From contig CAZVIH010000018.1 in assembly GCA_964627755.1 (NCBI GenBank), positions 1-64,000 of the forward strand: a DNA stretch of 64,000 bases. The letters run 5' to 3'. Positions 9,266 through 17,855 of this stretch are shown piece after piece (position 1 is the stretch's first letter; each line of letters starts with the position of its first letter). The notes under the pieces were generated by a model that had not been told where the DNA came from, searched no databases, and saw only the letters and a program-made list of their open reading frames with translations. A program made the position numbers and the translations under genes. This DNA comes from B10-G9 sp964627755. GTDB lineage: Bacteria; Chloroflexota; Anaerolineae; Anaerolineales; UBA11858.

Positions 9266-10327
9266 TTAAAATTGATCCAGGAAACGCAGGTCATTGGCCC
9301 AAAAATTTCTAATATCCTCAATATGATGGCGCATCATTGTTATGCGTTCCGGTCCCATACCAAATGCAAAACCGGAATAAATTTCGGGGTTGAATCCGCC
9401 ATTTTTCAGCACTGTGGGATGAACCATTCCGCATCCCAGGATCTCCAGCCATCCAGCTCCCCTGCATACCGAACAACCCTCCCCTTTACACAGGAAACAA
9501 CCCACATCCATTTCCGCACTGGGCTCCGTGAACGGGAAGTGAGAAGCCCGAAAACGCGTTTTTGCATCCTGTCCGAACATTCTGCGGGCGAAATTACTCA
9601 AAGTGCCCTTTAGATCACCAAAAGTGATCCCCTTCCCCACAGCCAGACCTTCCACCTGATTGAATTGGATCTCTGATCGAGCAGTGATCTGCTCATAGCG
9701 GTAGCACATACCTGGCAGAATGATCCGAATCGGGGGTGGATCCTCAGGATATTTTGTTGTATGTTCCAGCATAGCATGGATCTGCCCCGGTGAAGTATGC
9801 GTTCTCAGCATCAAGGGGTCATCTCCCCTTTCCTCAGCGCTTTTTACGAAAAAGGTGTCCTGCATATCCCGGGCAGGGTGGTAAGGTGGGAAGTTCAAGC
9901 GCTGGAAATTATTCTGATCTGTTTCCACTTCTTGAGAGCGATAAATTTGAAAACCCATATCGCCAAACACCCGGTAGATCTCCCTTAGAGTCTGGGTTGT
10001 AGGATGGAGTCCGCCGCTAACAGTCCGCCTGCCTGGAAGAGTAACATCGATCTTCTCTCCGTCCAGGGATTGTTTGATACGCTGCTGTGTGAGCAAGTTC
10101 TCTTTTTCTCCGGAAGCCGTTTCCAGGGCAACCTTTACGATATTGGCAGCTTTGCCAACAGCCGGTTTTTCCTCTTTTGACAAAGTTCCCATACTCTTAA
10201 AGACATCCATTAACGCGGAATTACGTCCCAGGTATTTCACCTGCCAGGCGTCCAGAGCGCTGATTTCAGTAATAGCTGCCAGCGCATCAAGGGCATCTTT
10301 CTTGATTGAATCCAAATTATTTTGCAT
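9266..10327 (-). CDS. pheS: Phenylalanine-tRNA ligase alpha subunit
   Basis: Catalytic subunit that charges tRNA-Phe. The start is placed at the ATG at 10327 because GGAGG lies 4 bases upstream of it. An upstream in-frame extension would read that ribosome site as codons. The product is 353 residues. Class II motifs are visible: MCYRYEQITARSEIQFNQVEG for motif 2 and FGMGPERITM for motif 3 at the C-terminus. Between them is a CFLCKGEGCSVCRGAGW segment. Its two CxxC pairs suggest a zinc site, a variant known in part of the PheS family. A T-box leader lies immediately upstream. Confidence 0.96.
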   Translation of the reverse strand: MQNNLDSIKKDALDALAAITEISALDAWQVKYLGRNSALMDVFKSMGTLSKEEKPAVGKAANIVKVALETASGEKENLLTQQRIKQSLDGEKIDVTLPGRRTVSGGLHPTTQTLREIYRVFGDMGFQIYRSQEVETDQNNFQRLNFPPYHPARDMQDTFFVKSAEERGDDPLMLRTHTSPGQIHAMLEHTTKYPEDPPPIRIILPGMCYRYEQITARSEIQFNQVEGLAVGKGITFGDLKGTLSNFARRMFGQDAKTRFRASHFPFTEPSAEMDVGCFLCKGEGCSVCRGAGWLEILGCGMVHPTVLKNGGFNPEIYSGFAFGMGPERITMMRHHIEDIRNFWANDLRFLDQF

Positions 10328-10385
10328 AGGTCCTCCTGTACTGCTCAATATTCCCTATTGGAATAGAATAACCGGTTCTGGAAAC

Positions 10386-10685
10386 GAAAAACCCGCCCCC
10401 AGAAAGGGACGGGATTTGCCCGTGGTACCACCCAATTTAGCCGGTTCTCGGCTCACTTTAGCCCAACAGCAGGAAAAATGATCCTGCGATTGGTTCCCCT
10501 GATAACGTCGGGGCTGCGGCTCAAACTACTCGGATTACCCTTTCCCTTGAGCTCTCGGGAGTGAACTTCCCCTGGTTGACAATCTGTTACGGGATCTCAG
10601 TCTCTGCCCCGTATTCCCTGTCAGCACCAACCAGCGTACTTTTCTCCGTCAGCGATTTTCTTATTTGATTATCGTTGTAATTTAT
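10386..10685 (-). promoter_or_regulatory. T-box riboswitch leader controlling pheST
   Basis: On the minus strand the conserved T-box sequence GGGTGGTACCACG lies at 10433-10421. It is followed by a terminator stem (CCCGTCCC...GGGGGCGGG, then TTTTT) at 10413-10386. Upstream, a Stem I-like region contains a candidate specifier UUC (10565-10563, within GAAGUUCAC), matching Phe. Uncharged tRNA-Phe should stabilise the antiterminator and let transcription continue into pheS. The specifier, the T-box and the downstream gene all agree. Confidence 0.92.
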
Positions 10686-10691
10686 CCTTTT

Positions 10692-10719
10692 ATTATGAAT
10701 AAAAAACCTATTCTGTCAA
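10692..10719 (-). promoter_or_regulatory. Sigma-70-type promoter for the pheST T-box transcript
   Basis: On the minus strand TTGACA (10719-10714) and CATAAT (10697-10692) are separated by 16 bases. The predicted transcript start near 10685 begins the T-box leader. Confidence 0.6.
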
Positions 10720-10738
10720 GGCTAACCGGGAAGTTATC

Positions 10739-11377
10739 TCAATTTTGGTAAGTACTGGTTAATTGACTTGGGGGTTTTTCAGAATCATCTTCGGCAGACC
10801 CGAAAACATATGAAGCCAACCGGGCAACCAGCTGAAGCAGATCCAAATCCTTATCATTAAAGTGATCTTCAGAGCGTGAATTTACTACTTCCATCACACC
10901 CAATACTCTGTCATCCAGGATCAAAGGGACAGCCATCAAACTCTGGGTGTGAAATCCAATAGACTGGTCCACTGCGGAGATCCAGCGGTCATCTTTCCTT
11001 ACATCACTCACCAGAGCGGCCTTTTTATGCAGGTTGACCCAGCCCGCGATACCCGATCCTGCCGGGATCCGAAAATCAGTCAGTTCTTCTGCCCGATCAC
11101 CCACAACCGCCACAAAAACCAACTCATCATCATCTTCATCCAGAAGCAAAATCGACCCATTTCCCGATTCCACGGCATCCAGAGCAATAGTGAGAATATT
11201 CATTACCATATTAAGAAGGTCAGATGGAGATGTAATTGCCTGGGGGTTGTCCTGAAGCTCGTTCAAAGACCGGATGACCTTCCAGAGACGGCTGTTCTGG
11301 TCTTTCAGATCTTCATTTTCACGTTTAAGTTCAGTATTCTCTTCTTTCAAGGATCGTAATAATTGGGAATCCACCAT
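10739..11377 (-). CDS. GAF-domain protein with N-terminal coiled coil
   Basis: Probable sensory or signalling protein without an output domain. The start is set at the ATG at 11377 (MVDSQLLRSL) because AGAAGGAG lies 8 bases upstream. A longer in-frame reading has no ribosome site. The 212 residues begin with a heptad-rich stretch (about 5-40) that should form a coiled coil, so it may dimerise. A GAF domain follows (about 55-195), with typical segments such as GSILLLDEDDDELV, GSGIAGWV and MAVPLILDDRVLGVMEVVN. No histidine kinase, GGDEF or HTH domain is attached. The ligand is unknown. Confidence 0.8.
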   Translation of the reverse strand: MVDSQLLRSLKEENTELKRENEDLKDQNSRLWKVIRSLNELQDNPQAITSPSDLLNMVMNILTIALDAVESGNGSILLLDEDDDELVFVAVVGDRAEELTDFRIPAGSGIAGWVNLHKKAALVSDVRKDDRWISAVDQSIGFHTQSLMAVPLILDDRVLGVMEVVNSRSEDHFNDKDLDLLQLVARLASYVFGSAEDDSEKPPSQLTSTYQN

Positions 11378-11501
11378 TAGAAATACTCCTTCTGCATCTC
11401 CCACCTGCCGACATGAATAATAGCAGGAAATAAACTTTTCCTCATTATAATGCGATTTTAGCAAAATTGAGATTTGCTTCAGATGACCCTCTGTAAGCGT
11501 T

Positions 11502-11507
11502 TATAAT
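11502..11507 (+). promoter_or_regulatory. -10 element of the parvulin gene, probably leaderless
   Basis: A perfect TATAAT ends 8 bases before the ATG at 11516. The -35 region is weak and there is no Shine-Dalgarno sequence in the short gap. A transcript started at the usual distance would begin at or next to the start codon. Confidence 0.45.
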
Positions 11508-11515
11508 CTACTCAT

Positions 11516-12400
11516 ATGAAAACTGAACAAAAATTCAATAAGATCATTGTCTTTGTCTTAATAACGATCATCCTGATCAGCGGATGTGGTAAAGGCGGTT
11601 CTGCTGCTCCATCTGCCACTCCCGTTTTGCCAACCAGAACACCGTTCCCACCCTCGCTCACACCTATTCCAACAGCGGCGATTGTAAATGGTGATTTGAT
11701 CACCATGTCAGAATTCCAGGAGGAATTGGCTCGCTATAAGGCGGCAGTAAATCGAGAGCTGACCCCGGAAGATCACACAATAGTAATCAACGATTTGATC
11801 AATAATACACTTCTGGCCCAAGCGGCCGCTTCGGAAGGTTTTCAGATTTCCGAATTAGAGCTCGATAATCGAATAGCAGACCTCGATACTGGCGAGCAGC
11901 CCCTCACAGATTGGTTGGCAGCTAATGGTTTTACTGAAGAGAGCTTCAGGGTCTATTTTAAGCGGTCCCTGGAAGCCGCCTGGATGAGAGATGAGATCAC
12001 TAACGATGTGCCTCAGGCAATGGAACAGATCCATGCTCAGCAAATGTTATTTTATGACCTGGGCGCTGCAGAAACCGCCCTGGAAACCCTGAATGAAGGT
12101 AAAGATTTTTCTCAGCTTGCCAGCGTCCATGATCCTCAAACTCAGGGAGACCTTGGTTGGTTTCCTGAAGGGTTTTTAGTCATCACCATGCTGGATCCAA
12201 TCCTATTCAGCCTCGAAGTTGGGGAAACTAGTGATATTATAGAAACAGGAATTGGGTATCACATCATCAAAGTTCTTGATAAAGATCCAAACCGCACTCT
12301 TGATCCTGCTATTCGCCAATTACTGAAAGAAGATGCCCTGGATGAGTGGCTTGAACGCCGTTGGAAACTGAGTACAATAGATATAACCCTGCCATCATAA
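11516..12400 (+). CDS. Lipoprotein peptidyl-prolyl isomerase, SurA/PpiC type
   Basis: Predicted extracytoplasmic foldase. The signal sequence ends in a lipobox (LISGC, Cys24), followed by a proline-rich spacer. A SurA-like N-terminal chaperone region (about 60-170) follows. The parvulin domain is at about 180-275, with the signature GDLGWFPEG and the closing GYHIIKVLD. In PrsA/PpiC proteins this domain isomerises prolyl bonds and helps secreted proteins fold. The 294-residue length is normal. The gene has a strong -10 element but no ribosome site. A membrane-anchored protein gene follows after 21 bases. Confidence 0.88.
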   Translation: MKTEQKFNKIIVFVLITIILISGCGKGGSAAPSATPVLPTRTPFPPSLTPIPTAAIVNGDLITMSEFQEELARYKAAVNRELTPEDHTIVINDLINNTLLAQAAASEGFQISELELDNRIADLDTGEQPLTDWLAANGFTEESFRVYFKRSLEAAWMRDEITNDVPQAMEQIHAQQMLFYDLGAAETALETLNEGKDFSQLASVHDPQTQGDLGWFPEGFLVITMLDPILFSLEVGETSDIIETGIGYHIIKVLDKDPNRTLDPAIRQLLKEDALDEWLERRWKLSTIDITLPS

Positions 12401-12421
12401 GTTGCTCCGAGGAGTAAATTT

Positions 12422-13195
12422 ATGTCTGACCCTTTTGAAGATTCCTTTGAAGATTTACTGGATGATCCTGAACCGGTAAAGAAGCCAGCTCCTATAACCC
12501 CCCGGAAAAAAAGAAACCTCGGCGGGTGTTTATTAAATACGCTCTCCGGCATCCTGGTGACTGCTACCATCGTGGTGAGCTTGATTTTTGCCATCATTTA
12601 CATCAACCCGCAAACGATGATAAACCCGCTGCCGCCAACCACATTGCCGGCTCTTGTACTGACCAATACACCAACACCAACCCCGAAAGGTGTGCTGCCG
12701 CCTACCTGGACTCCCACGAGTTCTCCCACGCCCACGCTAACAGCCACACCCCAACCGACTGACACACCCCTGCCATCGATTACACCCATCCCTACCGCGG
12801 ATATTGAAAGCGGAACAACTTTCATACTCCAGGATGGCTCACCCAGCTATGAGGTCAACACCAATCATCCAGATGCTGGCTGCAACTGGCTGGGAGTAGC
12901 AGGGCAGGTTTTTGATAAAGATGGCGTTCCTGTTCCAGGAATCCTGGTCGAAGCAGGCGGCACATTGGGAGAAATTGATCTAACGGGATTGACTCTATCC
13001 GGTATGGCGACAAATTATGGTGAGGGAGGTTATGAAATCACCCTCCACGACACACCATTGGTATCAGAAAATACCATCTGGATCCAATTATTAGACCAGG
13101 CAAATTTGCCGCTGACAGAAAAGATCTTTTTCCAAACCTACGACAGCTGTGATTCAAACCTGGTTCGAATTAACTTTGTGCAGGCTGGGCAATAA
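12422..13195 (+). CDS. Membrane-anchored protein with PT-rich stalk and extracellular beta domain
   Basis: Function unknown. The first 35 residues are acidic then basic and cytoplasmic, one transmembrane helix spans about 40-60, and a Pro/Thr-rich stalk occupies about 70-125. The remaining 130 residues look like a carboxypeptidase-regulatory or Ig-like beta sandwich (GQVFDKDGVPVPGILVEAGG, then GGYEITLHD), a fold often used for adhesion or as a structural spacer. GAGGAG precedes the ATG. It is probably cotranscribed with the parvulin lipoprotein gene 21 bases upstream, which may assist its folding. Confidence 0.7.
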   Translation: MSDPFEDSFEDLLDDPEPVKKPAPITPRKKRNLGGCLLNTLSGILVTATIVVSLIFAIIYINPQTMINPLPPTTLPALVLTNTPTPTPKGVLPPTWTPTSSPTPTLTATPQPTDTPLPSITPIPTADIESGTTFILQDGSPSYEVNTNHPDAGCNWLGVAGQVFDKDGVPVPGILVEAGGTLGEIDLTGLTLSGMATNYGEGGYEITLHDTPLVSENTIWIQLLDQANLPLTEKIFFQTYDSCDSNLVRINFVQAGQ

Positions 13196-13223
13196 AAAAA
13201 AGACCGATATTAATAAAAATAGA

Positions 13224-13251
13224 TAGGGCAACCTGATGGGTCGCCCTTTCT
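13224..13251 (+). terminator. Terminator after the membrane-anchored protein gene
   Basis: The stem AGGGC...GCCCT with inner ACC/GGT pairs is followed by TTT. It lies just downstream of the plus-strand gene. Confidence 0.5.
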
Positions 13252-13261
13252 GATTCAACCT

Positions 13262-13303
13262 CCAGGACAAGACCTCATTAAATGGATCTTGTCCTTTTAT
13301 TTT
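13262..13303. terminator. Terminator between convergent genes
   Basis: A perfect 9-bp stem, AGGACAAGA / TCTTGTCCT, is followed by TTTTATTTT on the plus strand. It abuts the end of the uracil-DNA glycosylase gene on the other strand. Confidence 0.65.
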
Positions 13304-13916
13304 ATTGGGGGAAATTTTGCTGACGCTGTTCCCGTATCAAAGTGATTGCCCGATCGATCAAGCGGCGGTTCTCATCAATCTGATGCCAACGGCTGGCACC
13401 AGAAGAATGGGGTAAGGGGATCACCCACCGCCCTGATACTTCCAGTTGTGTGCCAATGATTTCCTGCAGCTTCATTTTTTTGGGATAAAACAGATTTATA
13501 GCCAAACGGCCGATTGGAATTATCACCCGGGGATTGACCAATTCAATTTCCTGATCGAGAAAAATTCGGCATAATTCCTGTTCCCGGCGGCCTGGAACCC
13601 GATCTCCGCTGCCGGATGGTTGCCTTCCCGGGTAACATTTGGTCACAGAGGTCATGTACTGGGTGGATCTGAACCAGTCCTCTTCAATCCCGGCCCTACC
13701 CAACCACTCAAATAAACGTTTCCCGGATCCGGCATTAAAAGGGCGTTGTGCTTCCTGTTCTGTGATACCAGGTGCCTGACCGATGGTCATAAACTCGGCT
13801 GAACCAGGGCCAGAAAACACTGCCGGGGGATAGATCTCAAAGCCCTCCTCCAGACAGGCGCGGCATTTTTTCATGGATTGATGCAATTTAAATAATTGCT
13901 CTGATAAATGAACCAT
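13302..13916 (-). CDS. Uracil-DNA glycosylase family protein
   Basis: Likely base-excision enzyme that removes uracil from DNA, of the family 4/5-like type. The motif GQAPGITEQEAQRPF corresponds to the family GEAPGxxE water-activating motif. VTKCYPGRQPS and the C-terminal LPHSSGASRW correspond to the later active-site loops. An N-terminal CRAC and downstream cysteines could serve the iron-sulfur site of family 4, but the full four-cysteine set is not obvious. The start at 13916 avoids a long overlap with dgkA and has no strong ribosome site, so the exact start is uncertain. It is the last gene of the mtaB-to-dgkA operon. Confidence 0.8.
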   Translation of the reverse strand: MVHLSEQLFKLHQSMKKCRACLEEGFEIYPPAVFSGPGSAEFMTIGQAPGITEQEAQRPFNAGSGKRLFEWLGRAGIEEDWFRSTQYMTSVTKCYPGRQPSGSGDRVPGRREQELCRIFLDQEIELVNPRVIIPIGRLAINLFYPKKMKLQEIIGTQLEVSGRWVIPLPHSSGASRWHQIDENRRLIDRAITLIREQRQQNFPQ

Positions 13917-13971
13917 AATTACGAATCTATTCTGTTTTTTTCTGGAAATCAACCGCGATTGCTGGATGTGA

Positions 13972-14358
13972 TCAGAATAACAATCTGATCCAATTCCAGA
14001 GATGGGGACCAAAAATCAACAAGCCTACCAGGACAGATACCAATACGCTGATCAAGACAGCTCCTGCGCTGATATCTTTGATTTTTTTAGCATTAGGGTC
14101 ATAATCCGGACTGATAACGTCCACAGTAATCTCAACTGCTGTGTTGAAAATCTCAGCAGCCCAGACTAACCCAACCGTTAACAATAATATGACCCAATCC
14201 AGACGAGGCAGTCTCAACAGTCCCGCAAATAAAAAAACCGCCAGGGTAAAAGCCGCATGGATCTTAGCGTTTGGTTGGGTGATCAGAACGGTCTTAATGC
14301 CTTCCAAAGCAACTTTGATAGCCTGGAGTCTTGATTTAGCTAAATCTTTTTTACTCAA
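13972..14358 (-). CDS. dgkA: Diacylglycerol kinase / undecaprenol kinase
   Basis: Small trimeric membrane kinase that phosphorylates diacylglycerol or undecaprenol, recycling lipid carriers. The 128 residues carry three predicted helices and the catalytic signature AAEIFNTAVEITVD followed by DYDPNAKKIKDISAGAVLI. N-terminal basic residues and NAKIHAAFT also match. It starts 5 bases after ybeY. The ybeY-dgkA order is a long-conserved gene pair in bacteria. Confidence 0.92.
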   Translation of the reverse strand: MSKKDLAKSRLQAIKVALEGIKTVLITQPNAKIHAAFTLAVFLFAGLLRLPRLDWVILLLTVGLVWAAEIFNTAVEITVDVISPDYDPNAKKIKDISAGAVLISVLVSVLVGLLIFGPHLWNWIRLLF

Positions 14359-14363
14359 AAGTC

Positions 14364-14819
14364 TTATTTATCCTCAACTTCTATATTCAGATCCAGTTTT
14401 TCCAGGATCCGGGACTGAAGAGACCACATTTCTTCTTTTTCCTTTCTATCTCCGTGGTTATATCCCAGTAAATGAAGCACACCGTGGACAACCAATAACT
14501 GAACTTCAGCCTCAACAAAATGCCCTCTTTTTTGAGCCTGTTCTGCTGCCCTGGGGTATGCAATCACAACATCACCCAGATACCGACTCTCCAAATCTGG
14601 GTCCGTAAAATCGGCCGGGAAAGAAAGCACATCCGTAGTTCCGTTTATTCCACGATACTGCAGGTTCAGGGCTTTCAACTCTTCATCATCAGTGATCCTG
14701 ATCAACAATGAGGGGAAATCCAACACTTCACATTCATGAAGTACCATCTCTGCTGCCCTGGTCAGAATCTGATCTGTAATCAATTCTCTGAAATCTTCTT
14801 GGATTGTTATGAGGATCAC
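14364..14819 (-). CDS. ybeY: Endoribonuclease YbeY (rRNA maturation factor)
   Basis: Zinc-dependent RNase that helps mature the 3' end of 16S rRNA and takes part in ribosome quality control. The metal site HGVLHLLGYNHGD near 114-126 is intact, and the earlier segment YRGINGTTDVLSFP matches the family. The 151-residue length is standard. The gene starts with GTG. It lies 12 bases after pgpH and 5 before dgkA. Confidence 0.95.
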   Translation of the reverse strand: MILITIQEDFRELITDQILTRAAEMVLHECEVLDFPSLLIRITDDEELKALNLQYRGINGTTDVLSFPADFTDPDLESRYLGDVVIAYPRAAEQAQKRGHFVEAEVQLLVVHGVLHLLGYNHGDRKEKEEMWSLQSRILEKLDLNIEVEDK

Positions 14820-14831
14820 CGGGCTTTCTTT

Positions 14832-16961
14832 TCACTCCCGCAGTTCAACCAGGGTGGCATCATCATCCGAGGTTTGTTGATCGCCGGGAGATGATATCTC
14901 ATCTTTAGGATAATCCACCCGGGCATGATAGGTTCCCTTTAGAGTAGTTGTGAAGGAATCAATGATCACCTTCAAATCTCTCAAGGTCAGTTCGGTGTTA
15001 TTCAGCTGCCCCAGAGCTACCCTTCTATCAACCATATCCTTGATCAAAATTTGGAGAGCTTCATCTGTCTCCGGGTTCTGAGACCTAACATAAGCCTCAC
15101 ATCCATCTGCCAGCATCACCAGGGCAGTTTCTACAGATTGCGGACGCGGACCGGGATAACGGAATTTGGATTTGTCAATCAGACTTTCATCCCCATTCGC
15201 AATTTCCAGTGCTTTGCCATATTGGTATCGAGTGATCAAAGTACCATGATGTTCTGGAATAAAATCCCGGATGCGGCTGGGAAGGCGATACTTCTTAGCT
15301 AATTCCAGTCCATAATGAACATGGTCGATAATGATCGCGGCGCTATCTTCCGGTGGCATATCATCATGAGTGTTTAGCTGATTGGGACCCTGATTTTCAA
15401 TATAAAACTGGGGGTTTTTCATCTTGCCGATGTCATGGTAAAGAGCGCCAACCCTGGCCAACATGCTATTCGCCTGGATGCGCTCAGCCGCCTGCTCGGC
15501 CAAATTAGCTACCTGGAGTGTATGCTGATAAGTGCCGGGAATTTCCCTTAGCAAACGCTGCAGCAGGGGATGATCCGGACGTGATAACTCGACCAGCTGT
15601 AATGTAGTTGTCAGATCCAGCAAGGGAGCCAGGGCGTATTCCAACAGGACAGTTAAACCAGAAGAGGCAACGCCGTAAAAAACAGAAGCTGCTATCAAGG
15701 TTGCCAGGCCAGCAACATCTGTCGCGGGATCAATGATCCGGTATGCAATCAGGACCACAGAGCCTGATACGGCGATAATGCCAGCGACTGAAACGTAAGC
15801 GGATAATCTTTGAGGACGCCTTAAGATCAGCAGCCCCATCAATCCACCCAGGCTGTAGTAGAGTGTTAAATCCAAGGCGTGCGGCAAACCGTAGGCGGCC
15901 AGGATCGCCAGGGGGATAGTGGTGAACAGGGCTGTCCTGCGGTCAATCAGGGCAGCAATCAGCAGGGAATAGGCTGCCATAGGGAATAAATAAGGGATCA
16001 CCAAGTGTCCCGGGGAGACATAACGAGAAAGTCCCAAAAAGATTAGGAACAGGACCAAAAGGACGATTAATTTTTTCGTATTTCTCAAAATATACGAATG
16101 TGATAGGAAATAAAGAATGATCAAGACGGTGCACAAGACGACCACTGCCAGGGTTCCGGCTTGATTCTGCCACCCGGAGAAGGAAGTTAATAAACCAACT
16201 TCTTGTAAAGCTTCAATATCCGCCGCCTGGACAATCTCGCCCCGCCGGACAATAAATTCTCCGGCCACAATGGACCGAGAAATCGGTGTAATGCCCTGGA
16301 TTGCTTCCTGCCGAGCTGCTTCTGTTGCTTCTTCGCTGTAAACACTATTTGGCGCCACAAATGCGGACGCTAATTCAACGACCAGGTTTACCTGGTCCTC
16401 CGAGAGAGATAAACTGACCAACGAGGGCAGCTGTTGGCGGGTTTCTTCTAAATCCACTTCCCGGATGGCTGTGCGCATCACCTGTTCCAAGATGACCACA
16501 GATTCCTGCCTCACCGTTTGCCAGCGCACATCGCTAAGCTCCAGGATTTGTTCAGCTGAATCCTGGGATAAATATATGCCATCCAATGCAGCCAGATCAG
16601 TGAATTTCTGTTCCTGGCTGGCAAATTGGTCATTTCTGACTGAATCAATGAACGTCAGGGCATCTTTGAGATGGTTAAGCTGTTGGCGGGCAATAGCAGA
16701 ATCCTGCCGGGTATAGATCGGTTCTACTCCTTGAGCCACTTCTTGTTTTAACTCATCTGTTAACACCTGGCTTTGATAAGTCACCGCATAGGGTGACATC
16801 ACGTCCTGGGAAGCGACACTGCCTTCCGACACCAGCACCGTAGAGAGAGCGCCAGTCAGTGACCAGTTGATCAGCCACCAGATACCGCCCATGCACAGTA
16901 TTAAAACCAGAGTTAACACTGCAACTCTGATCAGGGATGGTTTGAGAGTTTTATCGTTCAT
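14832..16961 (-). CDS. pgpH: 7TMR-HDED/HD membrane phosphodiesterase (PgpH type)
   Basis: Predicted cyclic-di-AMP phosphodiesterase. One N-terminal helix (12-32) leads to an extracellular 7TMR-HDED domain (about 50-260). About seven membrane helices follow (270-445), then a cytoplasmic HD domain with His480 and the His-Asp pair at 509-510 (ALYHDIGKM). At 709 residues it matches PgpH/YqfF. Family members hydrolyse c-di-AMP and so affect osmotic balance and cell-wall homeostasis. Its position between yqeY and ybeY is the same as in Firmicutes. Confidence 0.92.
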   Translation of the reverse strand: MNDKTLKPSLIRVAVLTLVLILCMGGIWWLINWSLTGALSTVLVSEGSVASQDVMSPYAVTYQSQVLTDELKQEVAQGVEPIYTRQDSAIARQQLNHLKDALTFIDSVRNDQFASQEQKFTDLAALDGIYLSQDSAEQILELSDVRWQTVRQESVVILEQVMRTAIREVDLEETRQQLPSLVSLSLSEDQVNLVVELASAFVAPNSVYSEEATEAARQEAIQGITPISRSIVAGEFIVRRGEIVQAADIEALQEVGLLTSFSGWQNQAGTLAVVVLCTVLIILYFLSHSYILRNTKKLIVLLVLFLIFLGLSRYVSPGHLVIPYLFPMAAYSLLIAALIDRRTALFTTIPLAILAAYGLPHALDLTLYYSLGGLMGLLILRRPQRLSAYVSVAGIIAVSGSVVLIAYRIIDPATDVAGLATLIAASVFYGVASSGLTVLLEYALAPLLDLTTTLQLVELSRPDHPLLQRLLREIPGTYQHTLQVANLAEQAAERIQANSMLARVGALYHDIGKMKNPQFYIENQGPNQLNTHDDMPPEDSAAIIIDHVHYGLELAKKYRLPSRIRDFIPEHHGTLITRYQYGKALEIANGDESLIDKSKFRYPGPRPQSVETALVMLADGCEAYVRSQNPETDEALQILIKDMVDRRVALGQLNNTELTLRDLKVIIDSFTTTLKGTYHARVDYPKDEISSPGDQQTSDDDATLVELRE

Positions 16962-17025
16962 AATCTAGCGCAGATATTCAATTTCATCACTTGCTTTAAA
17001 TAGATATCTTTCCAGGCAACTGGAT

Positions 17026-17475
17026 CTAGTCTGCGCCCAGCAATTCCCTGACAATCTGATTGGCTTGTTTTCCATCTGCTCTGCCGCGAATCTTTGGCAT
17101 TAAAGCACCCATTATTTTACCGATCTCAGACATAGAGCTGGCACCAGATTCCTGAATCGCTTCCTGGACCAGGGCTCTCAATTCCTCAGCACTTAGTTGT
17201 TGAGGAAGGAATTCATTGAGGATTTTTATCTCTTGTTCTGCTTTCTCAATCAAATCCGGTCGTTTGGCCTGTTTGGCGCTCTCGATGGTTTCCTGCCGGG
17301 CTTTCACTTCCTTTTGAACTATATTCAGGACCAGATCTTCATCTAGTTCTCCCCGGGCTTCCACTTCAGCGTTTTTAATGGAGGCCAAGGCCATCCGTAG
17401 CGTGGATTTACGCTGGATTTCACCTGATTTCAGAGCCTCTGTTAATGCATCTCGTATTTCATCTTTTATACTCAT
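17026..17475 (-). CDS. yqeY: GatB/YqeY domain protein
   Basis: The 149-residue protein matches the free-standing YqeY domain found at the C-terminus of GatB and thought to interact with tRNA. Its cellular function is not established. Segments such as LRMALASIKNAEVEARG, QTIESAKQAKRPDLIEKAEQEI and IGKIMGALMPKIRGRADG are characteristic. It lies between the HIT gene and pgpH. In many genomes rpsU precedes yqeY here, but it is absent from this operon. Confidence 0.92.
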   Translation of the reverse strand: MSIKDEIRDALTEALKSGEIQRKSTLRMALASIKNAEVEARGELDEDLVLNIVQKEVKARQETIESAKQAKRPDLIEKAEQEIKILNEFLPQQLSAEELRALVQEAIQESGASSMSEIGKIMGALMPKIRGRADGKQANQIVRELLGAD

Positions 17476-17501
17476 ATCTTAATTATACCCTTTTCAACCC
17501 A

Positions 17502-17846
17502 TTAGCCCATGGGATGCTTCATTTCTCCACCACCAAGCACATGCATGTGAAGGTGGGGTATTTCCTGATGAGCATCCGGGCCATTGTTGATGATCAACCG
17601 GTAACCAGTCTCAGTTATGCCCTCTTTTTCAGCGGCAGCTTTTGCAGCGGAAAACAGTTTTCCTAAAACGATTTCATCGCTTTCATCCATATCCCGTACT
17701 GAAGGGATATGTTTATTTGGAATCACCAGCAAATGTACCGGGGCAGCAGGGTTGATATCTTTGAACACAGTAATCGTCTCGTCCTGAAAAAGAATCTCGC
17801 TCGGAATTTCCTTCTGGATAATCTTGCAGAATAAACAATTAGTCAT
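17502..17846 (-). CDS. HIT family nucleotide-binding protein
   Basis: Histidine-triad protein of the HINT group, usually hydrolysing adenosine phosphoramidates or related nucleotide conjugates. The triad HLHMH is at 98-102, and CxxC (4-7) with upstream histidines can form the common zinc site. The 114-residue length is typical. AGGAGG lies directly upstream of its ATG. It starts 9 bases after mtaB. Confidence 0.93.
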   Translation of the reverse strand: MTNCLFCKIIQKEIPSEILFQDETITVFKDINPAAPVHLLVIPNKHIPSVRDMDESDEIVLGKLFSAAKAAAEKEGITETGYRLIINNGPDAHQEIPHLHMHVLGGGEMKHPMG

Positions 17847-17855
17847 GATAACCTC

